Shown piece after piece: positions 1 through 10,343 of a stretch of 64,000 nucleotides of DNA. The notes under the pieces are model-generated. The model saw nothing but the letters and a program-made list of their open reading frames with translations, had not been told where the DNA came from and did not search any database. Where the stretch lies: contig JANATF010000016.1 in NCBI GenBank assembly GCA_029449245.1, positions 496,001 to 560,000 of the forward strand. The letters run 5' to 3'. Made by a program: the position numbers and the translations under genes. This stretch comes from Mortierella alpina. Lineage: Eukaryota; Mortierellomycota; Mortierellomycetes; Mortierellales; Mortierellaceae. Position 1 is the stretch's first letter. Each line of letters opens with the position of its first letter.

Positions 1-2868
1 GGCGCTCTACTTTTTACTGGAGCGCGAGAAGCAGGAAGACTATTCCGATAACGAAAAGAACAAATTGACGTCGCTGTGGCGCGTCAGCCAGGCTCCACAT
101 CGGCACTCGACCTATCTGAATGTTGTAACTAGTCAGGAGACGACCATCAAACCAACAAGCATGCGAGGCGGTATTCTGGCGGATGATGTAAGTCGCAAGG
201 ATCATGTGTTTGTTCCCATTTTTTTTTTATTCCGCTGCTTTGCCAATGCTTTGCCAATGCTTTGCCGCGACTTACCTCGTGACGCTCATCGCTGTCGGTA
301 TAGATGGGGTTGGGTAAGACTATCACAGTCATTTCTCTTATCATGGCAACTCTGGACCGTGGGATGTATTCTCAGCTCAAGACTGCAAAATCAACTGCGG
401 CATCAGCTCCAGCCAGCGCTGCGCCTGACTTTCTCAGCTCTGGCGACTTAGTGACAGAATATGACTCCCCACCTTCACCGACGATTCGACCGCTGCTCCC
501 TACCGCGCCCAAGAAGCCATTGCACAAGAAGAGGCTCACCAATCTTCGGACAAAGTCCCATGCAACATTGATCGTTTGCCCGCTTTCGACAGTCCAAAAT
601 TGGGAGGAGCAGTTTGAGACACACGTTAAAAAGGGTGTTCTCCAGGTCTATGTGTACCACGGAGGTCAGAGAGTGTCCGATCCAGCGTACCTAGCCAAGC
701 ACGATGTCGTTATAACGACCTACAACCTTTTGGGTACTGAGTACTCTAAGGAGTGCAAAGGACGGGAGTCAGAATCAGGACCATCAAGGCATCCCAGTGT
801 CCTGCAACATATCGATTGGTTTAGAGTTGTGTTGGACGAAGCGCACATCATTAAGGAGGTAAATACGACACAGAGCAAGGCTGCCTGCGCCCTCAGGGCT
901 GAACGCCGGTGGTGCTTGACAGGAACTCCAATTCAGAACAAGGTAATCACTTTTGACAGGGATATCGCCAGGTCAGAGCAGCCCCTGTATATGTACTAAT
1001 GCCATTTCTTTCTCCACTAAACGTCATATCTGTAGCTTGATGATTTGTTTGCGCTTGTAAAATTCCTGGGTATGCAGCCCTTCAACGAGAAGGCACACTG
1101 GGCCCATTACATTGCCAAGCCGATCAAGGCGGCGAATCCAATTGGTGTCCAGAGGCTGCAGACGCTGATGAAGGTCATTACGCTGCGTCGTACCAAAAAT
1201 CAGATGGTGGACGGCAAGCCGCTATTAACCCTTCCGACTAGGACCGACCATATGCGAATCTTGGAACTCAGCCTGAACGAGCGGCAGATGTATCAGCGCA
1301 TGGAGTCCAGTGCCAAGCAGACGGTGGATCAGATTGTGCAGGAAAACAAGATTATGAAGAATTACGCTCATATCTTGCAGGCGATCCTCAAGCTGCGGCA
1401 GATTTGTGCTCATTATGCCCTCGTGAAGAACATCAGCGACGATCTGGACATGACGGGCGAGTTCAATCTGGCAAAGGCATCTGCGATCTTGGCTCTGCTA
1501 CAAGACTCTGGGAACGATCAGTGCAATTACTGCTTTCACTCGTCGACACCAACACCTATTGTGACTCGGTGCGAGCATATCTTTTGTCCTGAGTGCATCA
1601 AGGGACTAAACTCTGTCGCGTTCACCCTTATTCAAAAGGGAAATGCCAACGTCAGCGTGGCGCCTGGACTGAGGACGGAATTCGATTGCCCACAATGTGC
1701 TTCCACTCTGCGACCGATTGATTTGATCCAAATTCAGGATGATACAGAGGACAAGGTCGCCGCAACGGCTGGTGGTGGATGCCATGTTCACTCACGCACG
1801 GACGAGCACGGGATGTTTATTCACAGTACGAAGGTCAAGGCTTTAATGGAGGACCTGGTTGAGGCGAACGAACAGTCCCGCGTAAGTGGAGGTCCTCTAG
1901 TCAAGAGTGTCATCTTTTCGCAGTGGACAAGCATGCTGGATCTGATTGAGGTAACGACTTTTAAATTGCATCTATCTGCTCACGAAATGTCTGGACATGA
2001 TTTTACTAGTTTCCGTCGCGATTCCTGACTCTGCTTGAACTATGTGTACTTGCTTAGGATGGACTTCGGGAAAACCGTATTCAGTTTACTCGGCTCGATG
2101 GAACCATGCAGAGGCACGACCGCACACTAGCCATGACTCGGTTCAAGGAAAGCCCCAAAGTCAGTGTCATTCTTATCTCTCTCAAGGCTGGAGGTGTGGG
2201 ACTGAACCTCACCGCTGCTCAGCGCGTCTACCTCATGGATCCTCACTGGTAAAATGTTTTTTTGCAACCAACGATCCGACTTGTGACATTGACATTACCT
2301 CCGGTGATACTGATATGTTTCCTTTTTTTCTTCATCATTACCTCAGGAATCCTTCGGTGGAGAGTCAGGCCATTGATCGTATCCATCGACTGGGACAGAC
2401 GAAGCCTGTGGATGTCATCCGATTTATTATCAAGGTACGTTGGTACAATGGTTTTTGGAAACGCAGATCATGACATTGTCCAGCGAATGGTGGCCTTAAC
2501 CGTTCCTATGCTATGCTTTTGAATTATTATAGGAATCTATCGAGGAGAATATTCTCGAGTTGCAGAAGCGCAAGACTGAGCTATCGGAGATGACGTTTGC
2601 AGAGAAGCTGTCGAAGCAGGAGGTTTTGAAGCGACGACTGGAGGACTTGAAGTATCTGTTTCAAGGCTCGTCGGAGCTGATGAAGAAGAGCAAGAATGGC
2701 GTGTCGGCACAGGTATCAAGCGCCAGCTCGTCACCCTTATCCAACAGTTCTGGTTTGACACCTCTGCCTCCCACTGAGAGAACAGCATTGACACCATCCA
2801 TGTCGGCATTGGCGACCACTCCATCCACTTCAGCTTCAGGAACACCGCCACCTCCGTCCTCGCAATGA
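1..2868 (+). CDS. RAD5/HLTF-type SNF2 translocase with RING finger (3' part)
   Basis: Partial gene; the 5' end lies before the window. Proposed CDS join is (<2..187, 304..942, 1036..1950, 2058..2248, 2347..2434, 2533..2868), about 784 visible residues; every join keeps frame. The first join restores the Walker A motif GGILADDMGLGKT and the second restores GTPIQNKLDDLF. A DEAH box (VVLDEAHIIKE) lies near 835-850. A C3HC4 RING finger (CNYC, then CEHIFCPEC, then CPQC) is inserted between the helicase lobes at about 1520-1700. Lobe 2 has SQWTSMLDLIE, LKAGGVGLNLTAA and the motif VI element IHRLGQ. A RING inside the SNF2 fold is typical of Rad5, HLTF and S. pombe Rad8, which act in error-free damage tolerance and PCNA polyubiquitination. 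Rad16-like and ULS1-like proteins share the layout. The N-terminal HIRAN domain that would separate these would lie outside the window. The last exon adds a Ser/Pro/Thr-rich tail. Confidence 0.88.
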
Positions 2869-3230
2869 AAAGACTATCACCTTCGTCTACGCGCATAGAT
2901 CGTTCCGTCGATCAATGCAACCACAGACAGTGTGACAGTCCATACCGACACTTTGCATAGGGCGCATCCGACGCAGTATCATCGCCGCCCCGGCGCCATC
3001 TCAGCCCTACCTCTCTCTTCTTTGTTCCTCGCCCTGGAATATTGTACCAACAGCATTTTTTTTTAGATATATCATAGTATAGAGTGAATAAGGTTGAGGG
3101 AGATGAACACTTATGCAGCCCTAAAAGTGATTGATTTGCAGGGTGCCCCAAGGGCTGGTGTAATTTGGTAGGTTGTGAGCAGCGCTCCACGGCCAGCTGA
3201 GATCCTCCTCTCTTTCGTATCTTTTCAAAA
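2869..3230. other. intergenic, upstream of L26
   Basis: No coding potential found. Holds the 3' flank of the RAD5-like gene (T-run near 3058) and the promoter and leader of the L26 gene. Confidence 0.5.
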
Positions 3231-4529
3231 ATGAAGCAGTCCGTTGGTAGGATGGCCATCTATGCCCCGCCCGTGCGATTCCATCGATCCATCCATCGCC
3301 ATGCACGAGGGAGCACACTGAGCACACTGGATTGCTGGGAGTCATCACCATCGCCGTCATCGCATCCAGGAGACAGCCTCAGAAACCCATCTCCGATGGA
3401 CTCGCACCTTGATGCAGCCCATGTGGCTCGCCAGACACATTTCCGACTCGGGAAGGATCATCTTCAGGACCCAGGATGCGCCATTCAACCTTTAGTTGCT
3501 TAAGGGAGAGTCATCCCACCAGCAGGGAGTCAGAATTAGTGAGGCGTTATGCTGATTCACCACATACCCCTCTACAACACTTGGAGCAGGATCGCTCGAC
3601 TTTTTTTTTCTTTCCGTCTGGGAGCATTATCGCACACTCACTCAGAGGAACAGAGCTCTAACGGACCCCACGCCCATTTCGCCTACCCTACTTGCACTAT
3701 TAGATGTTAGCTCCTCCCGCCGCAAGAGCAGAAAGGCCCACTTTTCTGCTCCCTCTGATCTTCGTCGCAAGATCATGAGCGCTTCCCTCTCCAAGGAACT
3801 CCGGGAGAAGCACAGCGTAAGTTTGCGGTTGGGTTGAAAAAAAAACACTTTTCAAAAAAGAACGGGACTTTTACAGTACAAAGCAGTGCGAGACCTTTGT
3901 TGTATGGGCCGTCGGTAAGGCTTGAAGACAAAAAACAATCATCTCTTGCGACGTCGTCAGCGACAGAACAACATGCACAGCACTCGTTCAGAATCATTTG
4001 GAGCACGAAGAGGGGGAGCGATAGCATCCTCTTTGTTCAACCGCGACTCGGTAGTTCCAAGCAACCATGCGATTATGACGCGAAAAAGGATGGCGATCAA
4101 GCCGACTTTGCGGATCTGACTCAAAAGAGACCCTGTTGCACTCTTCTCGTCAGCACACGAGGATCCAGCGATATCTTTTTTTTCTTGGGAAAGAACAGCC
4201 AGGGATCATGGTTTGCTAACTCAATTGCTTCTCTTGTTTCTTGTTGACTCTTTTCACAGGCCCGCTCCATCCCCATCCGCAAGGACGACGAGGTCATGGT
4301 CGTCCGTGGCTCCTTCAAGGGTCGCGAGGGCAAGGTTGTCCAGGTCTACCGCCGCAAGTGGGTCATCCACATTGAGCGTGTCAACCGCGAGAAGGCCAAC
4401 GGTGCCTCCGTTGCCGTCGGCATCCACCCCTCCAAGGTTGTTGTCACCAAGGTTCACATGGACAAGGACCGCAAGGCTCTTCTCGAGCGCAAGGACCGCT
4501 CCAAGAAGACTGAGGCCATGCAGGAGTAA
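3231..4529 (+). CDS. RPL26: 60S ribosomal protein L26 (uL24)
   Basis: CDS join (3231..3246, 3704..3816, 4260..4529), 132 residues; yeast L26 has 127. Exon 1 is only 16 nt and codes for MKQSV. Joining to exon 2 gives [16 protein letters not shown], matching the start of yeast Rpl26. Exon 2 ends at a strong gtaagt site. Exon 3 carries the KOW region ([19 protein letters not shown]) and the conserved [17 protein letters not shown] segment. The protein sits in the large subunit near the polypeptide exit tunnel. Two large introns (457 and 443 nt) near the start resemble the regulated start-proximal introns common in fungal ribosomal protein genes. Convergent with the S15 gene. Exon 1 is inferred from splice phase and family match; the rest is certain. 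Confidence 0.95.
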
Positions 4530-4986
4530 AGTACTTTTTGAGTACGGATCAAACCATGCTTCTCTCTTCACACAACCCATTATTCTTCTCGAAAGGAAAT
4601 AAAAAAAAACACTTAAAAAAAATACCAGCCCTAGTGTGCTTCGCCCATGGCAGGGATCTGGGCAAGTATTTTGCTTGGCCGAGTCGCTTATTTCTCTCCA
4701 GAGGTCTCTGAGAGAGTGAATCGTCAGAATGGCACGACTACAGCACGCACGTTCGCATTGATATAGAACAGTTCGAAAAAAAAAGTGCGCGCTTCCTTTC
4801 AACATCTCTCTTCGTGTAGAGAAACGAGACATTGCAGACAGAAATAAAGGTACCAAAGACAATCCAATCCACAACACGGCTCCTCAACTTCTTCCTTGGA
4901 CGATTTTTGTTTTTTTTTGTTGGTCTGTATTGATATTCTTTCTTCGAAAAAAAAGGGTGTCTTTTTTTTTGGCGGGAGATGTCCGT
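4530..4986. other. convergent 3' region between L26 and S15
   Basis: No gene seen. Rich in A- and T-runs (about 4601-4622, 4775-4784, 4908-4920, 4946-4971), consistent with 3' UTRs and poly(A) sites of two highly expressed convergent genes. Confidence 0.5.
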
Positions 4987-6189
4987 TTACTTGAGGGGGA
5001 TGAAACGGGAAGAGTGGGTGGCACCAATACCGGGACGACCGTGCTTGACGGGCTTGTAGGTAATGGAGAACTCTCCGAGGTAGTGTCCGATCATCTCGGG
5101 CTTGATCTCGACCTGGTTGAAGGTCTTTCCGTTGTAGACACCGACGATGGAGCCGATCATCTCGGGGACGACGATCATGTTACGGAGGTGAGTCTTGACG
5201 ACAGCGGGCTTCTCCATGGCGGGGGCATCCTTCTTGGCCTGACGGAGCTTCTTGATCAAACCCATGGGCTTGCGCTTAAGACCACGCTGGAAACGTCTGC
5301 GGGGGCGAGCGTTGACAAGGTCCATGAGCTGCTCGGAAGAGAGATCCAAGAGCTTGTCGAGGTCGATTCCGCGGTAAGAGAACTTGCGGAACGTTCTCTT
5401 CTTCTTCACATCGACGGCAGCATCATCATGGTGTTCGTCAGCCTGTTGGGAGGAAAAAGAGATAGAGAAAAAAAAAACAGGTCAGCTTTTGTTTTTGGTT
5501 CGAGTTCCTTGGTTTCGGTGATTGAGAAGAGGTGCCGCTTTTTTGTCAAAGTGGTATGCTTCAGAGGAAGGGGAGGTGTGAAAAAAATAATCCGTCAAGT
5601 GATTTCCTGATGATAGATGCGATCTTCCCGTCTCTGAGATCATGGTTGGGTGATCTCTTCAAGGTCCATTCATCCAAGGCTCCACGAGTACAAGTCGATA
5701 GATTCCAACCACATCGGTCCACAACCCGACGAGTCGCACTGCTGCGTCCGTTTGGATGGGGGTCAGATCGGTTGAATCAATGCAGGTGTAGCTGCGAATC
5801 GATCTCCAGCACTGACATCCGCATCCTGCACGCCCTTTTGACGAGTCATCCTAGCCTCGAGTGCTGAGTGCCGTGTCTTGAATAGTGTGAGCCGAGCGTT
5901 GACGAGCCCCGTCCATCTCTTCCAGATCCAAACTCCTTCTCCTTATGAAAAAAAAGGTCCATCCAAGATCCCTTCCTCAACTGATGTCCCGCTGGTTGTC
6001 GTTTTTTTTTTCTTTTTCCTTGAACAATGTGTCCAGATCCCTCTGGGTTTCCTTCCAGCCATAACCAATAGAGAGAACCAAAAGCGCAATTGATGGATCG
6101 ATCGATGGATGGGTAGGTTGTAGTCCACGATTTGCTGGGCATCCATGGGAGAGCACACTCCACTCCTTCTGGCCGCAGTCACGCACCAT
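4987..6189 (-). CDS. RPS15: 40S ribosomal protein S15 (uS19)
   Basis: Main exon is complement(4987..5442), starting [15 protein letters not shown] and continuing through the whole uS19 fold: [35 protein letters not shown], then [20 protein letters not shown] and the [17 protein letters not shown] tail. The exon opens right after a tttcctcccaacag-type acceptor and lacks a Met, so the start codon must be in an upstream exon. The best candidate is an ATG-only exon at 6187-6189 (sense AAAATG|GTGCGT), giving a 743-nt intron and a 152-residue protein. The 3-nt first exon is inference. S15 binds the head of the small subunit near the decoding centre. The long start-proximal intron mirrors the neighbouring L26 gene. 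Confidence 0.93.
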
Positions 6190-7899
6190 TTTGAATAATT
6201 TTGAAAGGAGTTTCCAAGCGATGCCCGCCGCCCTCGCTTAAATGTCCCTGGGTCAAGACTGCCTTAAGGGTCAAGGGTCTTCTGCCTCTCTCCCTCTCTC
6301 CAAGGGCCATGCGCTGCCCATCCACAACAGACGAAACAAATGGCCTCTGTACTCACTGCCAGAATCCTGCAGCCTGCAGATACGTCCGTCGAAGGGGTTG
6401 TTACTCTCTACCAATGGCTACTTCAAAGGAGGAGGTTTTCCCCTCTTGCATCCTTGATCTTGAACCAGAAAGACATCCAGAAGAGAGCAAGATAAGATTG
6501 AGAATATGAAGCATTGCAGCTGGCTTGACGTCCGTGAAACAAAAGAGAGCCACTTCTTTTAGTTTTCTCTCCTATGATGGCAGTACGTTCGTTGTTTGGT
6601 GGACCGTGCGGTCATAGTTTGCAGTCTGGGGAATACGACTCGCGAAGAGAAAAGTAGGCAAACAAGGCAAATGGGGTCCATGAACATATATTTTGATCAT
6701 GGTCTACCCACGATTCAATCTCCTTCTCTAGTCTACCGGCATTGCAACTGTTCATGCAATCTCTCGGATGCGATAGGTGCCCCCTGAGGAACAATAAACA
6801 GCCGGATGCTGTGTACTGTACTCGTTCACACCTGACCAGGGCGCAAAAAAAAAAAAGAGTACATAAAGCCTTGTGATCATTCAGCCATCCACGCAGGGGG
6901 TGAAACGCAGGAGAGCTGGAGCCCAAGGGTCATAACAACATATATTACTTTTTGTTTTTTATTTGATTCCTTACGAGATTAGGGGATATTATAAGCGAAG
7001 GAAGACAAGGAACTAGAAACACAAATATCTTTTTGGAGGGGCTGCTCAGTGAGAGATGACGATTAGCGAGAACAGCAGTGGTGTGAGAACAGTATGAGGA
7101 TGACTTTTTGTCCAAAGAAGAATGACGATGATTACAGCAGCAAAAGCAAGTGAGAAAACAAAAGAGATACGCAGCGAGGTAGGCTTGAACTGTGACCGAA
7201 GAGAAAATCTATGATGCAGAAGTGAGAGGAGCATGTTAGTTATTCTGTCACCATTCGAAGCACATGCATGCGCATGGTATGTGCGTGTTTTTTCGAGGGG
7301 AGGCAAGCGGTAGAGAAGTGTATAGCGAATACAGCATGACAGCAACGGAGGGGAGAGCACAAAAAAGAATCCAAAGCGGAGTAGGAAGAGTGATGCCTTG
7401 GCCATGTAATGGTTGACTTTGGATGCATAATAGGGCGCATACAAGCTGAGGTTGCACACAGTCGTGGTGTGTATGTCGTGCTCCGGCTGAGGCCCATCCA
7501 TTTTTTTTTGTTGTGTGTGTCCTGGTCGTGCCACAATGGCGTGTTCAATTGAATTAGAGACTCAATAGGAAAAAGCACGATCCATGCCATGGCAAAAGTA
7601 AGGTTCCCGTGCTGGTTGGGCGAAGAGTGTCATCTGTCCATCGATCCATCCTCGTGTGACAACAACTCGTGCCAATTCAGGAATGAAAAAGAAAGTAACA
7701 GAACGTAATAGAGCGACGAGGACGAGAAGAGAGACAGTGAAGAGGGAAAGAGAGAGCAACAGTGCTAGCGCAGACGCGTGCTTGTGGTCCTGTTCCCGAT
7801 GATGCACTGTTCCGCTTGGTTCCTTACCAGTTTCAACTTTGGTCATTTTTAGTCACGAACCGCCCTCTGACGGTCCACATGCTCAAAGTTGCCCGATCC
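6190..7899. other. intergenic, no gene recognised
   Basis: 1.7 kb between the S15 promoter and the 3' end of the Ala/Glu-rich gene. Short open frames on both strands (for example 6201-6509 plus, 7046-7534 minus) have no recognisable motif and look like chance. The right-hand part probably contains the 3' UTR of the gene that ends at 7900. Confidence 0.4.
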
Positions 7900-8907
7900 T
7901 TAGTTGGCGGCGGCAACGGCAGTCTTCTCGACAGCGGCCTCTGCTGGGACCTCAGTAGTCTCGACAGCAGCAGGGGTCTCGTCCTTGGCGGGGGCAGCAG
8001 GGGCCTCAACCTCAGTCTCGGCAGCGACGACAACGACGGCAGCAGCGGCGGCGGCAGCAGCTGCAGCAGCCTCAGTCTCGACCTCGGCGGTCTCGGTGGT
8101 CTCGGCAGCCTCGGGGACGGGGGCAGGCGCCGCAGCCTTCTCCTCCTTGTCCTTCTTCTCCTTCTTGTTCTTGAAGAATCCAAGAGACAAGCGCTTGCTC
8201 AGCTTTGTGGTGAGGGGGGTCGATGCAGCCTTCTCAGTGGTTGCTGGGGTGGTGGGGAGCTCAGCAGCGGGCTTCTCCTCGACAGCGGGCTTCTCCTCGG
8301 CGGCGGGGGCAGCGGGAGCCTCCTCGACCGCGGCAGCGACAGCAGGTGTCTCCTCGACAGGTGCGGGGGCCTCAACGACCTCGGTGGCCGCAGCGGGGGT
8401 CTCAGCAGGCGCAGCAGCCTCTTCAACGACAGCAGCCGCAACGGCAGGGGTCTCCTCAGCAGCGGCCTCAACAGGCTCAACAGCAGCAGGCTTATCGGCG
8501 GGGGCGGGGGCAGCGGTCTTCTCGGCCTTGGGCTTCTTATCGCCAGTCAACTTCTTGATGTTGCTGGCGAGCTTGGCGACCCAGGACTTCTTCTTGTCAG
8601 ATTTGGCCGAGGTAGGGGGAGAGAGAGCAGGGGTTTCCTCAGTGGCGGGGGTGGCGATGACCTTGGTCTCCTCGACGACAACGGCCTCCACGGGGGTGCC
8701 ATCTCCGTTCAGGACGGGGTTCTCTGAGGGCTCGACTGCGGCTGCGACCGTGGGCTCGGCCTCGGCGGCGGTCTCCTCAGCAGCCTTGGTCTCAACAGCA
8801 GCGGGAGCAGCGTCCTCGACAACGGGAGCAGCAGCAGCAGGCTCCTCCTTGGTGGCGACGGGGGTGGCGACGGGAGCCTCAACGGTGGGAGCGGTGGTGT
8901 CGGTCAT
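7900..8907 (-). CDS. Ala/Glu/Pro-rich low-complexity protein
   Basis: Single exon, 335 residues, not recognised. It starts MTDTTAPTVEAPVATP and is almost entirely Ala, Glu, Val, Thr and Pro in AAA/EE/VVEE patterns. Two short basic islands interrupt it: KKSWVAKLASNIKKLTGDKK (about residues 100-120) and LSKRLSLGFFKNKKEKK (about residues 230-250). No signal peptide or membrane helix is visible. Third positions are G/C-rich, and the frame is open from ATG to stop without splice sites, which supports a real gene. Bias this strong also opens long antisense frames, including one of 428 codons, which I take as shadows. The protein is probably extended and acidic, with the basic islands as candidate membrane- or partner-binding patches. 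Function unknown. Confidence 0.72.
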   Translation of the reverse strand: MTDTTAPTVEAPVATPVATKEEPAAAAPVVEDAAPAAVETKAAEETAAEAEPTVAAAVEPSENPVLNGDGTPVEAVVVEETKVIATPATEETPALSPPTSAKSDKKKSWVAKLASNIKKLTGDKKPKAEKTAAPAPADKPAAVEPVEAAAEETPAVAAAVVEEAAAPAETPAAATEVVEAPAPVEETPAVAAAVEEAPAAPAAEEKPAVEEKPAAELPTTPATTEKAASTPLTTKLSKRLSLGFFKNKKEKKDKEEKAAAPAPVPEAAETTETAEVETEAAAAAAAAAAAVVVVAAETEVEAPAAPAKDETPAAVETTEVPAEAAVEKTAVAAAN

Positions 8908-9173
8908 GGTTGGATGTGGATGTGGATGTGGTGGTGAGCGAGCGGTGGGTGTGTGTATGGCGAGGAAGGTACGGGGGTGTCAAGGCGAAAGCGGAACGAG
9001 AGGGGAAAAAAAGAAAAAAGGAAAAGAAAGAAAAGAAACGAAAAACGAGGCGCACCGCACGCTGGCGAATATATACTCGCGCATGGGTGCGCACTCTGCC
9101 CGCCGGCAGCCTGTCCGCGCGGGGTGTGAATGGGGCCTGCATCCACCACCGCCCGCTGTCTCGCCCCCATACG

Positions 9174-9251
9174 ATGGTCACCCAAGATAACATAAGAGAG
9201 ACCGCCAGCGACATGGCGAGAGCATCCAAGAGCACCAAGACATACTTTGAG
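9174..9251 (+). CDS. possible orphan first exon
   Basis: An ATG frame coding for MVTQDNIRETASDMARASKS and six more residues ends at a good donor (GAG|gtgagc). It looks like an amphipathic N-terminal segment and would be divergent to the Ala/Glu-rich gene. I could not find a convincing second exon; an acceptor near 9720 gives only a short tail. Treat as a candidate only. Confidence 0.18.
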
Positions 9252-9487
9252 GTGAGCGTGCTGCAGGCCCGCTCTGCGCGCTGCTGGCCAGCGACAGCAG
9301 CGACAGCAGCGGGCCTGGCTGCAAGCCAAAGAGGCCGGCCAATCTAACAAAAAAGAGTTCTGAGAGCTTGGAGGGCCATCCGTCCATACACTGAGCATAG
9401 GGCATATTGTGTGCATGTTGTCTATTTATCGCCATGCAAGCACTTTGTGTACACCCCAACGCATACATACGCGGGTCTCAGCAGGGA

Positions 9488-10343
9488 TCAGTCCCTCGTC
9501 GGGTCCTTCTTTGGGTCTTTAGCGCGTTGACTGGCCTTGAACTCTGTTGCGGCTAGCTCGGAGGCCCAAAACGATACACTTGAAAACAATATGTAATACA
9601 AACGGACAGAGAGCCCTTGGGGGTCATTGGCATACTGTCCAGCATCGCCAAAAAGACATGAAAATAACACCACTCTTGCACTCGTCCACAACACAATCAC
9701 ACACACACACCTCACCGCCAGCTCGTCCCTATGGAGAGTACAAATACAATGGCGCATACCAGGGCTGTTGCTGTCCTTGGACAGCCGGCGTAACCAGCCC
9801 TCCTTGGTCTCTCTAACCGAGTGATCTTGGCCATCCAAAAAGCTCATAATATTCCCCCCTTTCTGCTGCAATCTCCTAGCACGACCTGTCATGGTCACTC
9901 TCGGTTAAGTTTGAGTCCCCCCCCCTTAGAGCCGAGTTCCTGCCCCTTCGTTGTCTCTCGCTGCTTTATCGTTACGGATCACATCCTTTGCTCCGTGCTC
10001 CTCAGGCGCCATCGCCTCGTCTCCGTCGTCTTCGTAATTGCATCCAACCCGGCTCCTCAATCTCTTTCCCAACTTTCTCGGCTCCTAAAGTAACCTGTGT
10101 GGCAACCAACCACGCGCTTACGAAGAGTGCTCGGAAACTAGTTGGGTAAGCGCGAGAAGGAGTGCTAGCAACCTCTGCCCCAGCGGCGGTGGACTGGATG
10201 AGGGGCGTGGAATACAGATGGCGCAAGCGAGGATCAATCTTCTCCAGTGGACGTTTCAAGAGCAGCAAAAGGAGGGACGAGCGCAGCCCCGAAATCTCGT
10301 TGGTCTGATGACCCATTTCGAGGAGGGACAAAGGATCAAACAT
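9488..10343 (-). CDS. possible spliced gene, structure unresolved
   Basis: Two stretches on this strand look like coding exons. The first, complement(10122..10343), starts MFDPLSLLEMGHQTNEISGL, has G/C-rich third positions and ends at TTC|gtaagc. The second, ending at 9488, finishes FWASELAATEFKASQRAKD and a few more residues. The only acceptor that keeps frame close by (tttag at about 10086) would make a 37-nt intron and an acidic tail stopping near 9927. How the 9488 stretch connects is unclear; it may be a separate small gene. No family recognised. Confidence 0.2.

Noticed and set aside
5480-5500. tRNA B-box-like GGTTCGAGTTCC in the S15 intron
   Set aside because: No matching A-box or cloverleaf could be folded around it by eye. 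Similar GGTTCGAA strings at about 22203 and 51518 also failed.
4930-5610. 226-codon plus-strand frame across S15
   Set aside because: Shadow of the S15 exon, which is unmistakable on the other strand.
7904-9190. 428-codon plus-strand open frame rich in Ser, Ala and Val
   Set aside because: It is the antisense of the Ala/Glu-rich gene; GCN/GAG-type codons leave the complement free of stops. The minus frame has the better start, end and composition.
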